Positions 7,667 to 15,856 of a DNA stretch of 64,000 bases are shown piece after piece. The first letter of the stretch is position 1; the number at the start of each line of letters is the position of its first letter. The stretch is from CAZZCU01 sp964652825 (GTDB lineage Bacteria > Bdellovibrionota_B > Oligoflexia > Oligoflexales > CAZZCU01), in the NCBI GenBank assembly GCA_964652825.1, contig CAZZCU010000003.1:62001-126000 (forward strand), in the 5' to 3' direction. Below the pieces are notes generated by a model. The model did no database searches. It was not told the DNA's origin and worked only from the letters and a program-made list of their open reading frames with translations. Made by a program: the position numbers and the translations under genes.

Positions 7667-9325
7667 CTATTTCTTCTCGTCGCGCAGCTCGCGTCGCAAA
7701 ATTTTGCCGACATTTGTTTTCGGTAAATCTTTGCGGAATTCATAGGAACGCGGTCGTTTATAATTAGTGAGCTGATCTTTGCAGAACTCACGTAATTCAT
7801 CGACGGTCAGTGTTGGATCCTTTGGCACCACAAAAGCTTTGACGGCTTCGCCGCAACTGGAATCGGGAATACCGATCACGGCGGCTTCAAGTACTTTGGG
7901 ATGGCTGGCGAGCACAGCTTCAACTTCGTTCGGGAAAACGTTAAAGCCTGAGACCAGAATCATGTCTTTCTTGCGATCAACGATATAGAAATATCCATTC
8001 TCGTCACATTTCGCCATATCGCCGGTCCACAGCCAGCCGTCTCTGATGGAGTTGGCAGTCTCTTGCTGATTATTCCAGTAGCCTTTCATGACCTGTGGGC
8101 CTTTGATCAACAACTCGCCGGACTCACCGGTGGCCACTTCATTGCCTTGTTCATCAACAACCTTGGCATACGTTGATGGCAAAGGTACGCCGATGGAGTT
8201 GGCTGGTGACTCGCCAACAATTGGTTGGCAATGTGTTACCGGTGAAGCCTCGGTTAAGCCGAAACCTTGCATAATTTGCACACCAGTGATGCGTTGCCAG
8301 CTTTTATTGACGCTTTCCTGAAGCGCGGTGGCACCGGCAAGTGCGATTTTTATGGTTTTTGGTGCAAGCTGTTTGAAATTCTTATTGTTGTTCAACGCAT
8401 TGAAGAGCGTGTTGACGCCAGTCAGTGCGGTAATTCTGTACTTTTTGAAGATCACGACAAGATTCTCGATAGGCACTGGTTTGGGGACCAGGATTGAATG
8501 ACTGCCCATATTCAAAAATGCCAGAAAATTCACGCTCAGAGCAAACACGTGATAAAGCGGCAATGCCGTCAAGACGGTCTCTTCGCCATCCACTAACAAC
8601 GTTCTTGCCCACGCCTGAATTTGTGCGCCGTTCGCCAGAATATTACGCTGAGTGAGCATGGCGCCTTTAGCCAAACCAGTGGTGCCGCCCGTGTATTGCA
8701 AAATAGCTACATCATCGAGATCGACGTGGGGACGCGTGTAGGCTTTGCCGTCACCGTGCTTTAATGCTTCGCGAAATGGCATAACCGTCAAGTGATGTTT
8801 GGGAATCTGGCCCTTGAGTTTTAACACTTGGTTAATCGCGAAGCCTTTCCATAACGGCAACTGATCACCAATGCTGGTTGAAATCACTGTTTTGATCTTG
8901 GTTTCGTGCAGAATCTTCTCAAGCTTATCAATAAACATATCCATGATCACAATGGCTATACAGCCACTATCATCGAATTGATGTTTCATCTCGCGCGGCG
9001 TGTAGAGAGGGTTGGTATTCACGCAGATCACACCGATTTTCTGGGCGGCCAGAAAAACCACTGGGAATTGGATGATATTGGGTAGCTGAATAGCGAGTCG
9101 ATCACCCTTTTTTAGGCCGACGACGTTTTGTAAATAGCTGGCAAATCGATCAGAAAGGCGATCGAGTTGGCGAAAAGTAATCGTAGTACCCATACAGGAC
9201 AATGCCGGTTTATCGGCAAAGCGCTTACAAGAATCTTGGAAATGATCGACTATAGTCTTGTTAGGTGGCACTTCGATGTCAGAGGGAACGCCCTTTGGGT
9301 ATTGCTTAAGCCAGATCCGATCCAT
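7667..9325 (-). CDS. fadD: Long-chain fatty-acid-CoA ligase
   Basis: A 552-residue AMP-forming acyl-CoA synthetase that activates fatty acids with ATP and CoA for beta-oxidation or phospholipid synthesis. The P-loop YTGGTTGLAKG is near residues 211-221, with QGFGLTEASP (A5 motif), WLWTGDMAKCDENGYF and DRKKDMILVSGFNVFP (A7/A8) and a terminal lysine in PKTNVGKILRREL. I chose the ATG at 9325: AAGGA precedes it and the product then begins MDRIWLKQYPKG, aligned with E. coli FadD. An ATG five codons earlier (9340) is possible. Its promoter must share the short gap with pncC. Confidence 0.93.
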   Translation of the reverse strand: MDRIWLKQYPKGVPSDIEVPPNKTIVDHFQDSCKRFADKPALSCMGTTITFRQLDRLSDRFASYLQNVVGLKKGDRLAIQLPNIIQFPVVFLAAQKIGVICVNTNPLYTPREMKHQFDDSGCIAIVIMDMFIDKLEKILHETKIKTVISTSIGDQLPLWKGFAINQVLKLKGQIPKHHLTVMPFREALKHGDGKAYTRPHVDLDDVAILQYTGGTTGLAKGAMLTQRNILANGAQIQAWARTLLVDGEETVLTALPLYHVFALSVNFLAFLNMGSHSILVPKPVPIENLVVIFKKYRITALTGVNTLFNALNNNKNFKQLAPKTIKIALAGATALQESVNKSWQRITGVQIMQGFGLTEASPVTHCQPIVGESPANSIGVPLPSTYAKVVDEQGNEVATGESGELLIKGPQVMKGYWNNQQETANSIRDGWLWTGDMAKCDENGYFYIVDRKKDMILVSGFNVFPNEVEAVLASHPKVLEAAVIGIPDSSCGEAVKAFVVPKDPTLTVDELREFCKDQLTNYKRPRSYEFRKDLPKTNVGKILRRELRDEKK

Positions 9326-9429
9326 AAAATATTCCTTCATTTCAATAGCAGAGTATGAGTATTGTATCGGTCAGCTCGCAGAGGCTCAATAGATTATATA
9401 TAAAAACATTTTTGCCGACGAGGATAGCT

Positions 9430-9924
9430 TTGCGAATCAATGGAGACGAAGTTGATGATTTAGTTCAACAGCTTTCGGCAAAGTTGCGACAAAAACAAAT
9501 TTTACTTGCGACGGCTGAAAGTTGTACGGGTGGCGAGTTGGGTGCATTGATCACCGAGGCGCCGGGAGCATCCCGTGTCTACGCGGGCGGTGTTGTTACT
9601 TATGCCGATCAGCTTAAAACAAAGCTCCTGGGCGTCGATGCGCGTCTTCTTGCCGAGCACGGTGCTGTGTCAGCACAAGTCGCCGAAGCAATGGCCGTTG
9701 GCGTGGTGAGACTGACCGACGCACAGGTGGGCGTGTCTCTGACTGGTATTGCCGGTCCCGATGGGGGTACGATAGAGAAGCCGGTGGGTACGGTTTGGTG
9801 CGGATTGGCTAATCGTAATGGTAGAGTGACCAGCCACTTGTTACAGTTAACCGGTGAGCGCGCCGCTATCCGTTTGGCGGCGACGAAACACGCATTAGTC
9901 CTATTGAATGAATTTTTAGCGTGA
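9430..9924 (+). CDS. pncC: Nicotinamide-nucleotide amidase (CinA C-terminal domain)
   Basis: A stand-alone CinA C-terminal domain, which converts NMN to nicotinate mononucleotide in pyridine recycling. Motifs include LATAESCTGGELG, YAGGVVTYADQLKTKLLGV, SAQVAEAMA, SLTGIAGPDGG and KPVGTVW. The frame is open from an ATG at 9355, but that start lacks a binding site and would leave 29 bases to the divergent fadD. A TTG at 9430 with AGGA at 9421 gives about 164 residues, the usual PncC length, so it is preferred. lolA follows 18 bases downstream. Note nadA elsewhere in the window, the de novo arm of the same pathway. Confidence 0.85.
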   Translation: MRINGDEVDDLVQQLSAKLRQKQILLATAESCTGGELGALITEAPGASRVYAGGVVTYADQLKTKLLGVDARLLAEHGAVSAQVAEAMAVGVVRLTDAQVGVSLTGIAGPDGGTIEKPVGTVWCGLANRNGRVTSHLLQLTGERAAIRLAATKHALVLLNEFLA

Positions 9925-9942
9925 AGAAAGAGGGAGAGGACA

Positions 9943-10599
9943 ATGACCCGAATATTTACGTGGGTGTTTTTAGCTTTATTTGTACCGGCGCACAGCTCGC
10001 TGGCGGCTCCTCAACCTTTATCCAAAGCTGAATTGGCGGAAGCACAATCGAAACTAAAGGCTTTGGATTATCTCGAAGTTCAATTTACCCAGACAAAATT
10101 CTCCGCGTTGCGCGGTAAGCCGCGTACTTCCAAAGGAAGGGCCTTGTTCAGCCAACCGGGTAAATTCCGTTGGATTCTGGAAGATGGCGGTGGCGAAGAG
10201 ATTATTTATAACGGATCGACACTTTGGGAGTATAAACCCGCGGAAAAGTCGGCAACCAAGTACAGCGCCATGGCACGCACGTCAAAAGACATCGATGGTC
10301 TTACCAAGATGATTTTAAATACCGAAAAATTATTTGAGACCTACGATGTGGAGAAAGCGGTTTCGGATAAGCAAATTATTGATATGGAGCTTCTGCCGAA
10401 AAATTCGCCGGATATCGAGCGCGTGTCACTGCGTATATCCATTCGCGATCAGCGCAGCTATGTCAAAACTGTCAAGATTATGTACAAGGGCGGGAATTAT
10501 TGGTTGATTGACTTCAAAAATCCGCGCATTAAGCCAATCGAAGCATCAAGGTTTGAATTTACGCCTCCTGCCGATGTTAAGGTGTCGACGATCCGCTGA
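9943..10599 (+). CDS. lolA: LolA-type outer-membrane lipoprotein carrier
   Basis: A 218-residue periplasmic carrier with a signal peptide (cleavage about AHSSLAA, residue 22). The mature protein has the LolA half-barrel pattern: YLEVQFTQTKFS, SKGRALFSQPGKFRWIL, IIYNGSTLWEYKP, and a later GGNYWLIDF strand. LolA shuttles lipoproteins from the LolCDE complex to the outer membrane. The window encodes many lipoproteins, which gives it clients. AGGGAGAGGA precedes the ATG. It follows pncC by 18 bases, so the two are probably co-transcribed. It is somewhat longer than E. coli LolA owing to the C-terminal strands. Confidence 0.87.
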   Translation: MTRIFTWVFLALFVPAHSSLAAPQPLSKAELAEAQSKLKALDYLEVQFTQTKFSALRGKPRTSKGRALFSQPGKFRWILEDGGGEEIIYNGSTLWEYKPAEKSATKYSAMARTSKDIDGLTKMILNTEKLFETYDVEKAVSDKQIIDMELLPKNSPDIERVSLRISIRDQRSYVKTVKIMYKGGNYWLIDFKNPRIKPIEASRFEFTPPADVKVSTIR

Positions 10600-10666
10600 T
10601 AGACAGCGACGTCTATTGTGTAAAAATGCGGAACAGTTGCTGACTGATAGTTAGCCGCGCTGTCTA
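10600..10666 (+). repeat. Competing inverted repeats after lolA
   Basis: TAGACAGCG (10600-10608) is perfectly complementary to CGCTGTCTA (10658-10666). Its first half TAGAC also pairs with the nearer GTCTA (10610-10614). No T-run follows. It may protect the 3' end of the lolA message or be an alternative-structure element; function unknown. Confidence 0.35.
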
Positions 10667-10719
10667 CTAGTTTGGCGGTACCCTACCTAACCATCTGAAA
10701 ATACATATTTAATTTGGTG

Positions 10720-10746
10720 TTAACTTTTTAGCCGATCTGCCGATAA
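10720..10746 (+). promoter_or_regulatory. sigma-28 promoter of PocR/sigma-54 activator
   Basis: TTAACTTT (10720-10727), eleven bases, then a perfect GCCGATAA (10739-10746). Six of eight -35 positions and all -10 positions match the FliA consensus. It lies about 60 bases before the activator start, with no competing sigma-70 site seen. Confidence 0.72.
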
Positions 10747-10807
10747 GGCTCGGGTGTGGCATGGATTGCTACCTGAATGTGTAACCTGGAGCTTAGGAGC
10801 ACGCGTC

Positions 10808-12367
10808 ATGGCCGAACAAGTCAGATGGGAAGATTTTGATAAGATGCACGTTATTCGGCGTCTTCGCGAAATCGTCGGTAAATGGTGGAACATTCAAGTT
10901 AATTTTACTGATCAAAAAGGTTTCCTGCGCGGTGTTCCCGAAGGAAAATTTTTCAATCCGCTGAATCCCATTTGTCAGGCGGTAACAGCTGATGATCGTG
11001 GCTTTGCAGCCTGCAAGGGCACGGCGAGCAAGACGACGGTCTCTAACACGAGCAGCACGACACCAAAACTGTCGCGATGCCATGCAGGGTTCTCGGCGTT
11101 GTCAGTGCCGATTCGCGTCAACAGTGAATATATGGGCTGTGTTTTTGCCGATGGTTTTCTGGTTGCGGAAGAAGAGCGTGAGCAGCGGGCTTTGATTCGC
11201 AACTATTTGCAGCGTACTTTTCCGGGCAGCGATGCCGAGTTGCAATCTTACATCGATAAATTGCCCGTTCTCAGTAACAAAGAAGTCATGTATTTGACGG
11301 AGTTGATTACGCTGGTAGTTGATGAAATTCTGATGATTCATAAAAGCCTATCTGATCAGCAAGTCAAAGTCGAAGAGCTCAGCAAAGAGCTCGGCAATCG
11401 TTATAAGTTTGATCAGATGATCGGTAAGTCAGGCCCAATGCAGGCGCTTTATCGCTTGCTAGATCGCGTTTGCGATTCTGATTCCACGGTCCTGATTCAA
11501 GGTGAAAACGGTACGGGTAAGGAATTGATTGCCAAAGCTTTGCACTACAATTCTCGCCGCCGCGGCAACCGTTTTGTTGTCGTGAATTGCGGGGCTTTTA
11601 ACGAAAATCTCCTTGAATCCGAGTTGTTTGGTCACGTGAAGGGTTCCTTCACCGGTGCTATTAAAGATAAAAAGGGTCTCTTTGAAGCCGCAGACGGCGG
11701 TACCTTGTTCCTGGATGAGGTCGGCGATACTTCGATGACCATGCAGGTTAAGTTGTTGCGTGTACTTCAGGAAGGTACTTTTACCCCGGTTGGTAGTACC
11801 CAAGTTAAGAGTGCTAATGTGCGGGTGTTGGCTGCAACCAACCGCGACTTGCAAGGCATGGTTCGTAATGGGTCGTTTCGCGAAGATTTGTACTATCGCT
11901 TGAATGTTATCAACCTGGTGGTTCCACCTTTGCGCGATCGTCGCGAAGATATTCCTATCCTTGTCGAACATTTCCTTGAGGGCTTTGCCAAAGGCATCAA
12001 CAAAAGCAAAAAAACTCTCTCCAAAAGTTGTCTCAGTCGTCTGTTGGATCACGACTGGCCGGGTAATGTTCGTGAGTTGGAAAACGAAATTGAGCGTCTT
12101 TGTGTACTCGCTGGTGATGACAAAGAAATTCCCGCGGAATTCTTGTCGCCACGCATTAAGGAGAGTTCCAAGTCGCAGTATCCTGGACTGCGCGTCAGCG
12201 GCAAACTCAAAGACTCGATCGATGAGTTGGAGAAGCAACTTATTGTCGAGGGTCTGGAACGCACGGGTTGGAATAAGTCAAAATTGGCGAAAGAACTGGG
12301 AATCAGCCGCGCGAATTTGATTATGAAAGTTGAGAAATACGGTCTCGAGAAACGACGAGTTGGTTAG
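10808..12367 (+). CDS. PocR-domain sigma-54-dependent activator
   Basis: A 519-residue enhancer-binding protein read from the ATG at 10808 (TAGGAGC upstream). Residues about 10-180 form a PocR-type sensory domain with spaced cysteines and C-H-x-G (PICQAV, FAACKG, SRCHAGFSALSVPI). The AAA+ domain has Walker A GENGTGKE (232-239), the sigma-54 contact loop GSFTGA (279-284), Walker B GGTLFLDEVGD (297-307) and FREDLYYRLNV with WPGNVREL. A Fis-type helix-turn-helix ends it (KLAKELGISRANLIMKV). There is no receiver domain, so the signal is probably a ligand or redox/metal cue. Its sigma-28 promoter places it in the flagellar regulon. Targets may include the sigma-54-like sites noted in this window. 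Confidence 0.92.
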   Translation: MAEQVRWEDFDKMHVIRRLREIVGKWWNIQVNFTDQKGFLRGVPEGKFFNPLNPICQAVTADDRGFAACKGTASKTTVSNTSSTTPKLSRCHAGFSALSVPIRVNSEYMGCVFADGFLVAEEEREQRALIRNYLQRTFPGSDAELQSYIDKLPVLSNKEVMYLTELITLVVDEILMIHKSLSDQQVKVEELSKELGNRYKFDQMIGKSGPMQALYRLLDRVCDSDSTVLIQGENGTGKELIAKALHYNSRRRGNRFVVVNCGAFNENLLESELFGHVKGSFTGAIKDKKGLFEAADGGTLFLDEVGDTSMTMQVKLLRVLQEGTFTPVGSTQVKSANVRVLAATNRDLQGMVRNGSFREDLYYRLNVINLVVPPLRDRREDIPILVEHFLEGFAKGINKSKKTLSKSCLSRLLDHDWPGNVRELENEIERLCVLAGDDKEIPAEFLSPRIKESSKSQYPGLRVSGKLKDSIDELEKQLIVEGLERTGWNKSKLAKELGISRANLIMKVEKYGLEKRRVG

Positions 12368-12392
12368 ACGTTGGCGCGAGAGCGCCGACGTC
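12367..12392 (+). terminator. Hairpin overlapping the activator stop codon
   Basis: An 11-bp stem (12367-12377 with 12382-12392, one G-T wobble) with a GAGA tetraloop begins at the last base of the stop codon. It is very stable, but no T-run follows, so it may be a Rho-assisted terminator or a 3' exonuclease block. Confidence 0.55.
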
Positions 12393-12395
12393 GTG

Positions 12396-12416
12396 TCCTG
12401 AGCCGAAGGCGAAGGA
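12396..12416. repeat. Short palindromic element with GA/GA mismatches
   Basis: TCCT-GA-GCC-GAA-GGC-GA-AGGA is symmetrical: two short stems separated by a tandem GA mismatch and closed by a GAA loop. A degenerate copy of its outer parts occurs at 28858-28881. This is the form of small REP-like interspersed repeats. Genome-wide copy number cannot be judged here. Confidence 0.4.
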
Positions 12417-12475
12417 TCTCCAGCGGATAAAACCTCTATATCCTCCAGCCCACCGCTTCATTTTTAAAGCATATT

Positions 12476-12754
12476 TTAGTGGGAAACTTTTTTGAGATTT
12501 CTGATGAGGGTATCGTCATCGGCATCAGAGGCGAGAATGCTGCGTGCTTGAGAAATGCCTTGGACGCCGACAGCGGTTTCAAAATCTTCGGCGGTTACTA
12601 GACCTTTTTCATCGAGAATTGTTTGTAGCCCTTTCATGGATTTGACAAAGACGCGGTTTTGTTCGGCCAGATTTGTACAAAGATGACGTAAGCGAAAAAC
12701 TTCGGCGCCAAGATCGAGCAGTGTTTGCTCCAGCTTGCGAATTTGATCCGTCAT
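12476..12754 (-). CDS. Small coiled-coil protein, unknown
   Basis: A 92-residue protein with no signal peptide. Residues 1-45 are predicted to form a coiled coil (MTDQIRKLEQTLLDLGAEVFRLRHLCTNLAEQ as a heptad pattern, split here by sense only), followed by a helical, acidic tail (TAEDFETAVGV). GGGGTGATCC precedes the ATG. It stands alone between the activator and the RNase Z-like gene, all spacing over 100 bases on its 5' side. The upstream minus strand has a GCCGATAG box but no matching -35 element. I do not recognise a family; a structural or adaptor role is a guess. Confidence 0.6.
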   Translation of the reverse strand: MTDQIRKLEQTLLDLGAEVFRLRHLCTNLAEQNRVFVKSMKGLQTILDEKGLVTAEDFETAVGVQGISQARSILASDADDDTLIRNLKKVSH

Positions 12755-12884
12755 GGATCACCCCTTTATCTTACGATCTGCTATTTCATGTGCTGTTATT
12801 CTTATTGCTATCGGCAGGAACAATTGATTAATGAGCACCGGCTTTTAGAGAAAACACAAAAAAACCCATTTTTATGCTCTGAAA

Positions 12885-13973
12885 TCAGTCGCTAACACGA
12901 GCTAGTTCTTTGCCGATTTCGGCATCCAGATCATCTGCATCCAGGTGGTTGAATGTGGCAAAGAAATCCCCGGCTTCTTTGGCTGAGATATCGGCCTGAT
13001 CCGGGTAAATATTGGAAACATGAAAAATTTCCAGATTGTCGGCGTTGATGTAGGCGGCAATCAGTGCGGCTTGACGTGTGGTTAGATGTTTTTTGGCAAA
13101 AGCTTTTGTGAAGTCCTCATCGCGAAAATTTGCTTCGCAAATCAGCAGCGTTGACTTGTCGGCGATGGTTTTCAAACGTTGCAAATTCGCGCGACTAAAA
13201 CAGATATCGGTTAGATAAGTGAGAGTTTGGCTTGGCAGTGGAACAATTAGCTGTGCAACAAGGTCAGTGACAGCAAGCTTTTGTCCATCCACAACCATTT
13301 CACCATCGATACTATTATTGGCGACACGTGTTTGTAGATCTTTGATCCAGGGTCCGGGTTTAAGCTTGAGTGCCGGAAGATTTTCAGCTTTCACATGCTG
13401 GCTGCCTGGTATGTGGCAACAATACGCCAACGAACTCGTGCCATGGTCGAGCGCCACGGCATAGATGCCGGCTTGATTAGGCAGCACGGTTAACAGTGCT
13501 CCGGGCTTGGCAATCACGGGCAGTGTGTTGTCCATGACAGCTGGCGTGAAAGACTCCACTTTAAAACCATTGTTGTTACCGGAGTTGGTAATTCGCATAT
13601 GAGTGGTGTCACCATGGTCATCAACTTCATGGATTATAAATTGCAGTTGACCAACGTCGATGAGATTCCAGGTATAGCCATTGAGCTTGCCGAGGACGTT
13701 GCGGTGAAAATCCCGAGGTCCGCATAATTCCAGACTACGCCGGTGTGGAATGTTCACCCGTAACCAGCGATCAAAGCCGATGAAGTGATCGACATGCGCA
13801 TGAGTCACCATGGCTAAGCGTACGCGCAATAGGTCCTTGTGCGTTAGGTTATCGACAGTGCCGAGATCAAATAACAGGGCGTCGCCGGTCTTGGGCGAAA
13901 AACCATAGACGGCGGGATCGCCTTGCATGCCGTTGACGAGATTAAGTCGAAAATGCGGAAGCAGCTGGTCCAC
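12885..13973 (-). CDS. Ribonuclease Z-like metallo-beta-lactamase hydrolase
   Basis: A 362-residue metallo-beta-lactamase-fold protein. The metal motif THAHVDHFIGFD fits HxHxDH near residue 60, followed by YCCHIPGS, TDICFS and a C-terminal HLTTRQAALIAA with FHVSNIYP, the layout of RNase Z/ELAC phosphodiesterases that trim tRNA 3' ends. It starts at GTG 13973, whose G is also the last base of the upstream stop codon, so the two genes are coupled. The protein is longer than E. coli RNase Z and its motif is H-A-H rather than H-L-H. It could be the tRNA processing enzyme or a related hydrolase; one encoded tRNA here (tRNA-Pro) lacks a genomic CCA and needs such an activity. Confidence 0.75.
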   Translation of the reverse strand: MDQLLPHFRLNLVNGMQGDPAVYGFSPKTGDALLFDLGTVDNLTHKDLLRVRLAMVTHAHVDHFIGFDRWLRVNIPHRRSLELCGPRDFHRNVLGKLNGYTWNLIDVGQLQFIIHEVDDHGDTTHMRITNSGNNNGFKVESFTPAVMDNTLPVIAKPGALLTVLPNQAGIYAVALDHGTSSLAYCCHIPGSQHVKAENLPALKLKPGPWIKDLQTRVANNSIDGEMVVDGQKLAVTDLVAQLIVPLPSQTLTYLTDICFSRANLQRLKTIADKSTLLICEANFRDEDFTKAFAKKHLTTRQAALIAAYINADNLEIFHVSNIYPDQADISAKEAGDFFATFNHLDADDLDAEIGKELARVSD

Positions 13974-14836
13974 TAATAAAGATCCTGGCGGCGGTTAACT
14001 ATGGCCGGCAGGCGACTTCTTACCTCATCAAGGCGTCGGGGATCAAGGGTTGCCAGCACAAATCCGGCTTTTGCGCCGGTATCCGCCAGTTTTTCGCCCC
14101 AAGGATCGATGATCATGGAATGACCAAAAGATTGTTTGCCCGGTGCATGTTCGCCCACCTGATTGGCGGCGATAACATAGCTTTGCCACTCAACGGCACG
14201 AGCGCGAAGCAGAAGCTCCCAGTGTGCTTCGCCAGTGGTTTTGGTGAACGCCGATGGAATGACGATTATGTCCGGTACGTCGGGTGTAGCCAGCTTGCCG
14301 AAAAAACCAGTGAAGCGAAGGTCATAGCAAATACACAATGCTATCTTCCAACCGTCAATCTCAGTGCGTGTCGTGTCGTTACCGCTCAGATAACCATCGC
14401 TTTCGCAATAATTCAGGCCGCGCTGCGCATCATTTAAATTAAACAAATGGACTTTGCGGTATTTGGCGATTTTTTGTCCATCGCGTCCAAAAACATAGGC
14501 GGTGTTAAAGACTTTTTTATGACCTTTAGAACTGATGAGATCGATGCTTTTTGCTTCCTGATCGCTCGGACGTTCGGGCACGGAGCCAGCAAATAAAACG
14601 ATGTTGTGTTGACGTGCGAGTGTCGCCAGCCGTTGATTCAACGGCCCGTCTTCGGTTTCCGCAGCCGCCCACAAATCGGGATAGGGCCCATGATAGGTAA
14701 ACAATTCCGGTAACAGTACCCATTGCGCGCCTGCATGCGCGGCATCAGCGATAAGTTGCTCGGCAGTAGCAAGGTTAGCTGCCTTGTCCGCTCGACTCGT
14801 CATGCATATGGTAGCTACTTGAACCTGGGATTTCAC
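13973..14836 (-). CDS. Nitrilase-superfamily amidase (Nit-like)
   Basis: A 287-residue carbon-nitrogen hydrolase. The E-K-C triad is visible as Glu in VLLPELFTY, Lys in YRKVHLF and Cys in ALCICYDLRF. Further matches are VPSAF-type IVIPSAFTK, HWELLLRARAVEW and SMIIDPWGE. These resemble the Nit1/Nit2 branch, whose members remove deaminated glutathione or omega-amides. The start is GTG at 14836, needed to keep the first beta-strand QVQVATICM. It lies 18 bases after pyrB and overlaps the RNase Z-like gene by one base, so it is internal in the operon. Exact substrate uncertain. Confidence 0.85.
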   Translation of the reverse strand: MKSQVQVATICMTSRADKAANLATAEQLIADAAHAGAQWVLLPELFTYHGPYPDLWAAAETEDGPLNQRLATLARQHNIVLFAGSVPERPSDQEAKSIDLISSKGHKKVFNTAYVFGRDGQKIAKYRKVHLFNLNDAQRGLNYCESDGYLSGNDTTRTEIDGWKIALCICYDLRFTGFFGKLATPDVPDIIVIPSAFTKTTGEAHWELLLRARAVEWQSYVIAANQVGEHAPGKQSFGHSMIIDPWGEKLADTGAKAGFVLATLDPRRLDEVRSRLPAIVNRRQDLY

Positions 14837-14854
14837 GTCGGGTACCGCTTGCTG

Positions 14855-15856
14855 TTAAAGTTCTGGCAGAACAATATGATGATCCACACCCAAAACTTTA
14901 GTGATAAGCGCGACGCGTGTCCACATGCCGTTGCGTTCTTGACGCCAGTAGCGGGCTCGCGGGTCTGCGTCGATTGCGACGTCGAGTTCGCCGCGCCGTG
15001 GAAAGGGATGCATGATAACGCAGTCTTTCTTGAGTAGAGGCAGGTGCTGTTGACGTAAATAAAAACGTTCGTAGTTGTCCGGCGGTACCTCGCCGTTGAC
15101 ATCGTACTCATCCTGAACACGTGTCATATAAATTGCATCGGCGACGGCAATTGCATCCGTAAACTCTTCAGTTTCGACAAAATTAACATTTTTCTTTTGC
15201 AGGCGACCAGCTAAGTCATCGGTGATTTTATATTCGGGCGGCGAAACAAAGATAATTTTCACGCCGGGGTAAAGAGCTAACAATAAACTCAGCGAACGAA
15301 TGGTGCGACCACGTTTTAGATCACCAACCATCACAAAAGTTTTGCCTTCGAGGCCGCCAAGCTTCTTGAAGCTTCGTACTAACGTGTAAATATCGAGAAG
15401 CGCCTGCGTCGGATGCTGATCGGGGCCGCTGCCGGCATTGATAATCGGTACGGGACGATCGGTTTTGTCGAGTACCTTGGCAATGCGATCGCATAGGCCG
15501 GGTACCGCTGTGCGCATAATAATAATATCCACGTAGCTTGAGAATGTTCGTAGCGAGTCGTCAATGCTTTCGCCTTTGCGCTCGGAGCTGGTCGAAGAAT
15601 CGCGGATCTCGGCGGTTTTAATGCCAAGAATCTGGCAGGCACTTTGGAACGACAAAAAAGTGCGCGTTGATGGCTGCGTAAAGTAAAGCATGGCGCGCCT
15701 ATGCGCTAAGAGACCTTGCAAGAACATCAGACCTTCTTTGGTTTTATCGAGCTTGCGAATAGCATCGGTCAACTGGCAAAGGTAATCGAGGAATGGACGA
15801 TCGAATTGATCCGAACCCAAAATGTGTTGAATAGACTTAGATGTTGTACTCAACAC
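14855..15856 (-). CDS. pyrB: Aspartate carbamoyltransferase catalytic chain
   Basis: About 333 residues, catalysing carbamoyl phosphate plus aspartate to carbamoyl aspartate in pyrimidine synthesis. The carbamoyl-phosphate site FTQPSTRTF and GSGPDQHPTQALLDIYT are present, as is HPFPRRGE near the C-terminus. The frame is open to 15910, but the best start is GTG at 15856 (or TTG 15853), directly after GGGGAGG; this reduces the overlap with purM to 20 bases. The protein is longer than E. coli PyrB because of an N-terminal extension and inserts. No pyrI regulatory gene follows. It sits between purM and a nitrilase gene, so purine and pyrimidine steps share one transcript. Confidence 0.93.
   Translation of the reverse strand: MLSTTSKSIQHILGSDQFDRPFLDYLCQLTDAIRKLDKTKEGLMFLQGLLAHRRAMLYFTQPSTRTFLSFQSACQILGIKTAEIRDSSTSSERKGESIDDSLRTFSSYVDIIIMRTAVPGLCDRIAKVLDKTDRPVPIINAGSGPDQHPTQALLDIYTLVRSFKKLGGLEGKTFVMVGDLKRGRTIRSLSLLLALYPGVKIIFVSPPEYKITDDLAGRLQKKNVNFVETEEFTDAIAVADAIYMTRVQDEYDVNGEVPPDNYERFYLRQQHLPLLKKDCVIMHPFPRRGELDVAIDADPRARYWRQERNGMWTRVALITKVLGVDHHIVLPEL

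Noticed and set aside
10757..10772. TGGCATGGATTGCT as a sigma-54 promoter
   Set aside because: GG and GC are only eight bases apart instead of ten; the sigma-28 site just upstream is far better.
11459..12238. 259-residue minus-strand ORF
   Set aside because: Antisense to the AAA+ domain of the sigma-54 activator; composition is a codon shadow and no ribosome site is seen.
12755..12884. GCCGATAG on the minus strand as sigma-28 -10 box for the small coiled-coil gene
   Set aside because: No TAAA-type -35 at the required 11-base spacing (only 3/8 match).
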